Source of the DNA: Thermoplasmata archaeon | GTDB lineage: Archaea > Thermoplasmatota > Thermoplasmata > Thermoplasmatales > Thermoplasmataceae | Assembly: GCA_021797055.1 (NCBI GenBank) | Contig: JAKAAI010000056.1 | Span: forward strand, 1 to 11,651 | Length of the DNA: 11,651 nt | Direction of reading: 5' to 3' | Part shown: one piece after another, positions 6,907 through 11,651 of the stretch | Layout of the letters: each line of letters starts with the position of its first letter | Position numbering within the stretch: position 1 is the first letter of the stretch | Position numbers and translations under genes: made by a program | Notes under the pieces: model-generated | What the model saw: only the letters and a program-made list of their open reading frames with translations | Told to the model about the DNA's origin: nothing | Database searches by the model: none

Positions 6907-6950
6907 GATAAAACTTAAAACAGATGAAACAATTTCATTTTATCTAAGGA
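6907..6950 (+). promoter_or_regulatory. Putative promoter of the glgB-glgE-treS cluster
   Basis: CTTAAAA (6914-6920), next to an upstream GATAAAAC, is centred about 34 bases before the TTG at 6951. This would again give a transcript with hardly any leader. Other TATA-like strings occur at 6874-6880 (CTTTTAT) and 6937-6943 (TTTTATC), so the true box is uncertain. AAGGA (6946-6950) abuts the start codon, too close for a normal Shine-Dalgarno sequence. Confidence 0.35.
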
Positions 6951-9128
6951 TTGATAAATTTGTATGGTGATGAATTAATTAATTTCGAACATGGGAGACC
7001 TTTCAATTTATTGGGAACATTCAGGCAGAAAGACAATTTTCTAGTAAGAGTGTTTATCCCCGAAGCAACCGATGTTTCAATTGAGGTATCAGGATCGAGA
7101 AAGTTGGCATCTGATAAAGGCAATCAGGTCTTTGAGGCTGTATTTGATGATATGCCAGAAAACGCGCATTATCGCGTATATTACAACGGAAAGGATAACC
7201 AAGAACACAGTGAGGTCTACCCATATTCCTTCAGGCCTGAAATCAGTCCAGATGATATCTATCTCTTTAAGGAAGGTCAGCTGAAATATGCATACAGAAC
7301 CTTTGGTGCACATGTAGAGAAGAGAGATGGAATTAGCGGCGTGAGATTCATTGTCTGGGCACCAAATGCCAGGGCTGTCTCGGTCGTGGGTGATTTCAAT
7401 TTCTGGGATCACCGCAGGTATCCCATGGAAAATGTCAATGATTCAGGTATCTGGGAGATCTTCATACCTGATCTGAAACACAATGCGTTTTACAAGTATG
7501 CCATTAAATTTCAAAGTGGACAGGTCGAAATGAAATCGGATCCTTTTTCCTTTTACATGGAAGAGAGACCAAGAACGGCATCCATTGTGACTGATCTGGA
7601 TTATGAGTGGACAGATTCCGGGTGGATACAGACAAGAAACAACCATCAATCCAGGAAGTCACCTATTTCTATCTATGAGATCCACCTGGGTTCATGGAAG
7701 CGTCCATGGGATAACAGGGATTTCATGAACATAAGGGATTTTGGCAACGATCTGATCAACTATGTTAAAGATCTGGGTTTCACGCATATAGAAATGATGC
7801 CGATAATGGAACATCCTCTTGACGAGTCATGGGGATACCAGGTCGTCAACTATTACGCCCCGACTTCGAGATATGGTACCCCGGAGGATTACATGTGGTT
7901 CATTAACGAATGTCATAAAAACAACATTGGCGTCATCCTGGACTGGGTCCCGGCTCATTTTCCAGAGGATGAGTACGGCCTCTACAACTTTGACGGCACG
8001 CACCTTTATGATCACGCAGACCCGAGACTGGGAAAGCATCCTGACTGGGGAACAAGAATATTCAATCTCGCAAGATACGAGGTAAGGAATTACGTTCTCT
8101 CGAATGCGGTATACTGGATCGACGTTTTCCATGCTGATGGTATCAGGATAGATGCAGTAAGCTCCATGCTCTATCTGGATTATTCAAGAAAGGAGGGCGA
8201 ATGGGTACCGAATATCTACGGTGGAAGGGAGAACCTTGACTCAATATCTTTCTTCAGGGAATTGAATTCCTTCCTGCACAGCACTTATCCATATGTAATA
8301 ACAATAGCGGAAGAATCAACAGCATGGCCCGGGGTTACAAATTCACTTGAGGCAGGTGGACTTGGCTTTGATTTCAAATGGAATATGGGATGGATGCATG
8401 ACACGCTTGAATATTTCTCATTAGATCCTGTATACAGGAAATATCACCAGAACCTTATCACGTTCACAATCTGGTATGCTTTCAGCGAGTCCTTCATACT
8501 TCCACTTTCGCATGATGAGGTGGTTCACATGAAAGGCAGCCTGTTTACAAAAATGCCAGGAGATGAATGGCAGAAGATGGCCAATCTGAGGTGCCTGTAT
8601 GCATTCATGTTCCTCAGCCCCGGAAAGAAACTGGTATTCATGGGATCAGAATGGGGCCAGCATGAAGAGTGGAACGTAAAGGAAGGGTTGAGATGGGAAC
8701 AGGCATCCTATTTCTACAATGCCAGGCTGATAAGGTTCTTCAGGGATGCTCTAACCATTTACACAAACAATAATCTTTCGATATCAGACCAGGATCCATC
8801 CGGGTTCGAGTGGATAGATTTCTCCGACTATAACCAATCAGTTTTCAGCTTTATAAGAAAAACAGGAAATGATGGTTTCATACTCGCAGTTTTCAATCTA
8901 ACCCCCGTTCCAAGAGTGAACTACAGGATTGGCGTACCAAGGGAAGGTTTTTATAAAGAAATACTTAACAGCGACTCAGAAATCTACGGTGGAAGCAACA
9001 TGGGTAACTTCGGCGGTGTTCATTCTGATGCTGTGGCATCACATGGCAGGAATAACAGCATAAACCTGACTCTTCCGCCATTATCGTCTGTTGTATTCAG
9101 ATTTACAAGTGATGAAGATGAAAGGTGA
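6951..9128 (+). CDS. glgB: 1,4-alpha-glucan branching enzyme (GH13_9)
   Basis: Transfers alpha-1,4-glucan segments to form alpha-1,6 branches; cytosolic. The 725 residues are nearly the same length as long bacterial GlgB (about 730). In order: an N-terminal beta domain (about 10-100), a CBM48 domain (about 115-210, with VRFIVWAPNARAVSVVGDFNFW), a GH13 barrel (about 240-590) and a C-terminal beta domain. Region I is DWVPAHF (331-337). GIRIDAVSSMLYLDYSR (397-413) gives nucleophile Asp401. TIAEESTAWPGV (451-462) gives acid/base Glu454. LPLSHDEVVH (517-526) holds Asp522. Met replaces the usual Gly after VVH. The start must be TTG: an in-frame TAA at 6945-6947 excludes anything upstream, nearby ATGs are out of frame, and a second TTG at 6960 is the only close alternative. 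It overlaps glgE. The strongly bacterial-type sequence suggests ancient transfer (inference). Confidence 0.96.
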   Translation: MINLYGDELINFEHGRPFNLLGTFRQKDNFLVRVFIPEATDVSIEVSGSRKLASDKGNQVFEAVFDDMPENAHYRVYYNGKDNQEHSEVYPYSFRPEISPDDIYLFKEGQLKYAYRTFGAHVEKRDGISGVRFIVWAPNARAVSVVGDFNFWDHRRYPMENVNDSGIWEIFIPDLKHNAFYKYAIKFQSGQVEMKSDPFSFYMEERPRTASIVTDLDYEWTDSGWIQTRNNHQSRKSPISIYEIHLGSWKRPWDNRDFMNIRDFGNDLINYVKDLGFTHIEMMPIMEHPLDESWGYQVVNYYAPTSRYGTPEDYMWFINECHKNNIGVILDWVPAHFPEDEYGLYNFDGTHLYDHADPRLGKHPDWGTRIFNLARYEVRNYVLSNAVYWIDVFHADGIRIDAVSSMLYLDYSRKEGEWVPNIYGGRENLDSISFFRELNSFLHSTYPYVITIAEESTAWPGVTNSLEAGGLGFDFKWNMGWMHDTLEYFSLDPVYRKYHQNLITFTIWYAFSESFILPLSHDEVVHMKGSLFTKMPGDEWQKMANLRCLYAFMFLSPGKKLVFMGSEWGQHEEWNVKEGLRWEQASYFYNARLIRFFRDALTIYTNNNLSISDQDPSGFEWIDFSDYNQSVFSFIRKTGNDGFILAVFNLTPVPRVNYRIGVPREGFYKEILNSDSEIYGGSNMGNFGGVHSDAVASHGRNNSINLTLPPLSSVVFRFTSDEDER

Positions 9129-11019
9129 AATCTGGGTAGAGAACGTAAAACCTTCTGTTGATAATGGAAAGAGGTACGCAAAGGTCACTGCGGGAGAGGA
9201 TGTGATAGTTAAATGTGACATAATTTCGCATAGTACCTCAAGGATAGATGCCGCTATTATGTTCCGTCATGATTCAGAAAAGAAATGGCGTTCCTCGTCC
9301 CTTGAATTTGTGGATAATGATTCCTGGTCGGGTAGGTTCACAGCTGAAAGGACAGGTTTCTATAGATACAAGATAGTTGCATGGCATGATCAGGTTTCCA
9401 CGCTTATGGCGGACTGCAAGAAGTGGCTTGATGCAGGTGAGGAGATAAAGGAGGATCTTAACCTGATAAAGAAAACCCTTCGTGGTAACAGCAACTTGAA
9501 AGGTTTCCTTGAAGACCTGGAAAAGGACCCAGTTACATCAATCAACAAATTTGTTTTGCCTGATAACATATATTCCGATCTTAGAAAATATTTTCCCCGG
9601 CATGACCTGTCAGAATCTGATGAATACCAGGTTTTCTCCGATCCTGTATACGCGGGGTTCGCATCATGGTATGAGATATTTCCAAGATCACAGGGTTCTG
9701 ACCCAGATAAATCCGGCACATTCAGGGATTGCATAAACAGGCTTGATGATATCAAGGAGATGGGTTTTGATGTCGTTTATCTTACGCCAATTCATCCTAT
9801 TGGCATTACAAACAGGGTTGGAAAGAATGGTTCCCGTGTTGTAACTCCCAATGATCCGGGGAGCCCGTGGGCCATAGGTAACAAGGATGGCGGTCACAAA
9901 TCGATTAACCGTGATCTTGGTGCGATGGAAGACTTTGCCCGATTCCTGGAAGAAGCAAGAAAAAGAGGTATGGAGGTGGCGCTTGACATTGCATTCCAGT
10001 GTTCACCTGATCATCCTTATGTCAAAGAACACCCGGAATGGTTCAGGCACAGGGAGGATGGTTCGATCAGGTATGCAGAGAATCCCCCAAAAAAATATTA
10101 TGATATTTATCCGCTCAATTTTGAGATACCAAATGAAAAGGATCTCTGGGAAGAGCTGAAAAGTATTTTTGAATTCTGGATTGATCATGGCATCAGGATT
10201 TTCAGGGTTGACAACCCACACACCAAGCCACTAGATTTCTGGGAATGGTGCCTCAATTCCATTAAAAAGGACCATCCAGACGTTGTCTTTCTGTCAGAGG
10301 CATTCACCAGGCCCAAGCTCATGTATGCTCTTTCCAAGGCGGGTTTTACAGAATCATACACATATTTCACATGGAGAAATTATGATTTCGAGATAAAGGA
10401 ATATTTCACTGAATTATCCGGTCAGGATCTATCCAGCTATTTCAGGCCCATGCTGTTCACAAACACGCCGGATATTCTGCCAGTTGTTCTGCAGACGGGC
10501 GGAAGAAATGCGTTCATAATGAGGGCCATTCTTGCAGGTTTTCTATCACCGCTATGGGGAATTTACAGCGGCTATGAACTCTGCGAGAATGCAGCTATAC
10601 CTGGTAAGGAAGAATACATGAATTCAGAGAAATACGAGATAAAGAAGAGGGACTGGTTTGCGCCGGGAAACATAAGATCCATCATATCAAGGATCAATCA
10701 GATCAGGAGGCAGGAGAGTGCTTTTCAAGGCAAGATAAATGTCACATTTCTCACGTCTTCAAACCCAAACATAATATTTTTCAGGAGGTTAAATGAGACA
10801 ACAGGTGAATCTGCATATGTTGCAGTTAACATCAACCCATTTGAATCCCATACATCAAATCTTGTCCTGCCAATAGAGCTGGAAAATATAAAAGAAGGCG
10901 AGAGATACCAACTGGAGGATATTTATATTGGCGGATCATTCTACCTCACAGGCAGGAATCTCGCGGTGTCACTGGCACCTGGAGTGAAACCTGCTGTTGT
11001 ATATAAGGTGAGGCGGTAG
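9118..11019 (+). CDS. glgE: Alpha-1,4-glucan:maltose-1-phosphate maltosyltransferase (GH13_3)
   Basis: Extends alpha-1,4-glucan chains by maltosyl units from alpha-maltose-1-phosphate; cytosolic. The 633 residues are close to the 660-700 of characterised bacterial GlgE. The start MKGEIWVENVKP aligns with the usual N-terminal beta domain opening; GTGAT at 9109-9113 is a plausible Shine-Dalgarno sequence for the ATG at 9118. An ATG at 9112 would add two residues. Family-specific blocks rule out an ordinary amylase: TPIHPIGITNR (223-233), NDPGSPWAIG (245-254), QCSPDHPYVKEHPEWFRHR (294-312) and AENPPKKYYDIYPLNFE (320-336), the segment that contacts phosphate in known GlgE. Catalytic residues are Asp365 (FRVDNPHTKP), Glu394 (LSEAFTRP) and Asp452 (TNTPDIL). 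SGYELCENAAIPG (484-496) follows. It overlaps the glgB stop by 11 bases, and treS begins 3 bases after it. Confidence 0.95.
   Translation: MKGEIWVENVKPSVDNGKRYAKVTAGEDVIVKCDIISHSTSRIDAAIMFRHDSEKKWRSSSLEFVDNDSWSGRFTAERTGFYRYKIVAWHDQVSTLMADCKKWLDAGEEIKEDLNLIKKTLRGNSNLKGFLEDLEKDPVTSINKFVLPDNIYSDLRKYFPRHDLSESDEYQVFSDPVYAGFASWYEIFPRSQGSDPDKSGTFRDCINRLDDIKEMGFDVVYLTPIHPIGITNRVGKNGSRVVTPNDPGSPWAIGNKDGGHKSINRDLGAMEDFARFLEEARKRGMEVALDIAFQCSPDHPYVKEHPEWFRHREDGSIRYAENPPKKYYDIYPLNFEIPNEKDLWEELKSIFEFWIDHGIRIFRVDNPHTKPLDFWEWCLNSIKKDHPDVVFLSEAFTRPKLMYALSKAGFTESYTYFTWRNYDFEIKEYFTELSGQDLSSYFRPMLFTNTPDILPVVLQTGGRNAFIMRAILAGFLSPLWGIYSGYELCENAAIPGKEEYMNSEKYEIKKRDWFAPGNIRSIISRINQIRRQESAFQGKINVTFLTSSNPNIIFFRRLNETTGESAYVAVNINPFESHTSNLVLPIELENIKEGERYQLEDIYIGGSFYLTGRNLAVSLAPGVKPAVVYKVRR
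11010..11013 (+). promoter_or_regulatory. Ribosome binding site deciding the TTG start of treS
   Basis: GAGG at 11010-11013, within AAGGTGAGGCGG at the end of glgE, lies 9 bases before the TTG at 11023. The glgE stop TAG is in the same frame as treS, so no earlier in-frame start is available apart from ATA. This supports TTG initiation. Confidence 0.6.
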
Positions 11020-11022
11020 ATA

Positions 11023-11651
11023 TTGCCTGATGATGTCAACAATCTATGGTACCGGGATGCTATATTTTACGAGGTCCATGTAAAATGCTTCTATGATTCG
11101 AACAATGATGGGATCGGAGACTTTGAGGGAATGCGCCAGAAACTGGATTATCTGAAGACCCTCGGGGTGGATTGCATCTGGCTTCTTCCGTTCTATAAAT
11201 CACCCCTAAAAGATGATGGATATGACATATCCGACTATTATTCGATCCAGCCTGAGTACGGTACAATGGATGATTTCCAGAGATTCCTGGATGATGCACA
11301 TGCATCAGGAATCCGCGTTATAGCGGATCTTGTATTGAACCATGTATCTGACCAGAATCAGTGGTTCCAGGAGGCAAAGAAAGATCGTAATTCACCAAAG
11401 AGAAACTGGTTTGTCTGGAGTGATACAGACAAGAAATACAAGGATGCCCGCATCATCTTCATCGATACTGAGACATCGAACTGGGCATGGGAGCCCAACA
11501 GCCGGCAGTATTACTGGCACAGGTTCTACTCATCACAGCCTGATCTGAACTATGACAACCCAGAGGTGAGGGAGGAGATGAAGAATGTAATCAGGTTCTG
11601 GCTGAAGAAAGGGCTTGACGGATTCAGGTGCGATGCTGTTCCATATCTTTT
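11023..11651 (+). CDS. treS: Trehalose synthase (maltose alpha-D-glucosyltransferase, GH13_16), 3' end off the window
   Basis: Reversibly isomerises trehalose and maltose; cytosolic. Only 209 complete codons are visible and the frame stays open to the edge. TreS-type motifs run from the start: [20 protein letters not shown] (8-27), DGIGDF (29-34), [20 protein letters not shown] (53-72) and [15 protein letters not shown] (101-115, region I with His107). TreS-like blocks follow: [16 protein letters not shown] (143-158), [18 protein letters not shown] (163-180) and [10 protein letters not shown] (200-209, nucleophile Asp204). The substrate-specific insert between regions I and II matches TreS better than amylase, oligo-1,6-glucosidase or sucrose isomerase. 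TTG is the start because the in-frame glgE stop lies just upstream and GAGG is suitably spaced. Whether the missing C-terminus carries a fused Pep2 maltokinase cannot be seen. Confidence 0.92.
   Translation, partial: MPDDVNNLWYRDAIFYEVHVKCFYDSNNDGIGDFEGMRQKLDYLKTLGVDCIWLLPFYKSPLKDDGYDISDYYSIQPEYGTMDDFQRFLDDAHASGIRVIADLVLNHVSDQNQWFQEAKKDRNSPKRNWFVWSDTDKKYKDARIIFIDTETSNWAWEPNSRQYYWHRFYSSQPDLNYDNPEVREEMKNVIRFWLKKGLDGFRCDAVPYL

Noticed and set aside
6842..6950. Possible C/D box small RNA between the signal peptidase and glgB genes
   Set aside because: CGATGA- and AGATGA-like strings resemble a C box, but no CTGA D box at suitable spacing follows on either strand.
7089..10370. Many shorter frames on both strands within glgB and glgE
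   Set aside because: All lie inside frames with intact GH13 catalytic motifs; none has a recognisable domain or a ribosome binding site.
1..11651. CRISPR array, insertion sequence, tRNA, rRNA or phage genes
   Set aside because: No regularly spaced repeats, terminal inverted repeats with a transposase, tRNA-like sequence or phage-type proteins were seen; the space is almost fully taken by recognisable genes.

Overview
The window looks archaeal, and most like an acidophilic thermoplasmatalean euryarchaeon, although the lineage is inferred because no rRNA gene is present. The signs are TATA-like boxes about 30 bases upstream of start codons with almost no leader, a PAC2-family proteasome assembly chaperone, an archaeal/ER-type (S26B) signal peptidase, frequent AGA/AGG arginine and ATA isoleucine codons, and several GTG/TTG starts. 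Coding density is high. No gene-free stretch exceeds 300 bases; the longest is the 148-base divergent promoter region at 3539-3686. I see no rRNA, tRNA, CRISPR array, insertion sequence or integrase.

Layout. (1) 1-1805: the 3' part of a malic enzyme gene, followed 3 bases later by a GNAT acetyltransferase gene, probably one operon. (2) 1865-2611: a monocistronic PAC2 protein with its own promoter and a C-terminal Met-Tyr-Gly that fits the proteasome-docking HbYX motif. It converges on (3) a DMT/EamA-type transporter on the minus strand, with T-rich runs for both strands between them. (4) 3687-5932: a 14-helix DHA2-type MFS exporter whose stop overlaps the start of a MarR-family regulator, a typical drug-export operon with its own regulator. 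The shared eamA/MFS intergenic region holds an exact 9-mer repeated 30 bp apart. (5) 6038-6841: a membrane signal peptidase. (6) 6951 to the right edge: glgB, glgE and treS packed head to tail on the plus strand.

The last block is the most notable. TreS interconverts trehalose and maltose, GlgE extends alpha-1,4-glucan from maltose-1-phosphate, and GlgB adds alpha-1,6 branches. Together they are three of the four enzymes of the bacterial-style GlgE route from trehalose to branched alpha-glucan. The fourth, the maltokinase Pep2/Mak, is not in the window; it may lie downstream or be fused to TreS, which is cut off after about 209 codons. All family calls come from reading motifs in the sequence; no database search was run.
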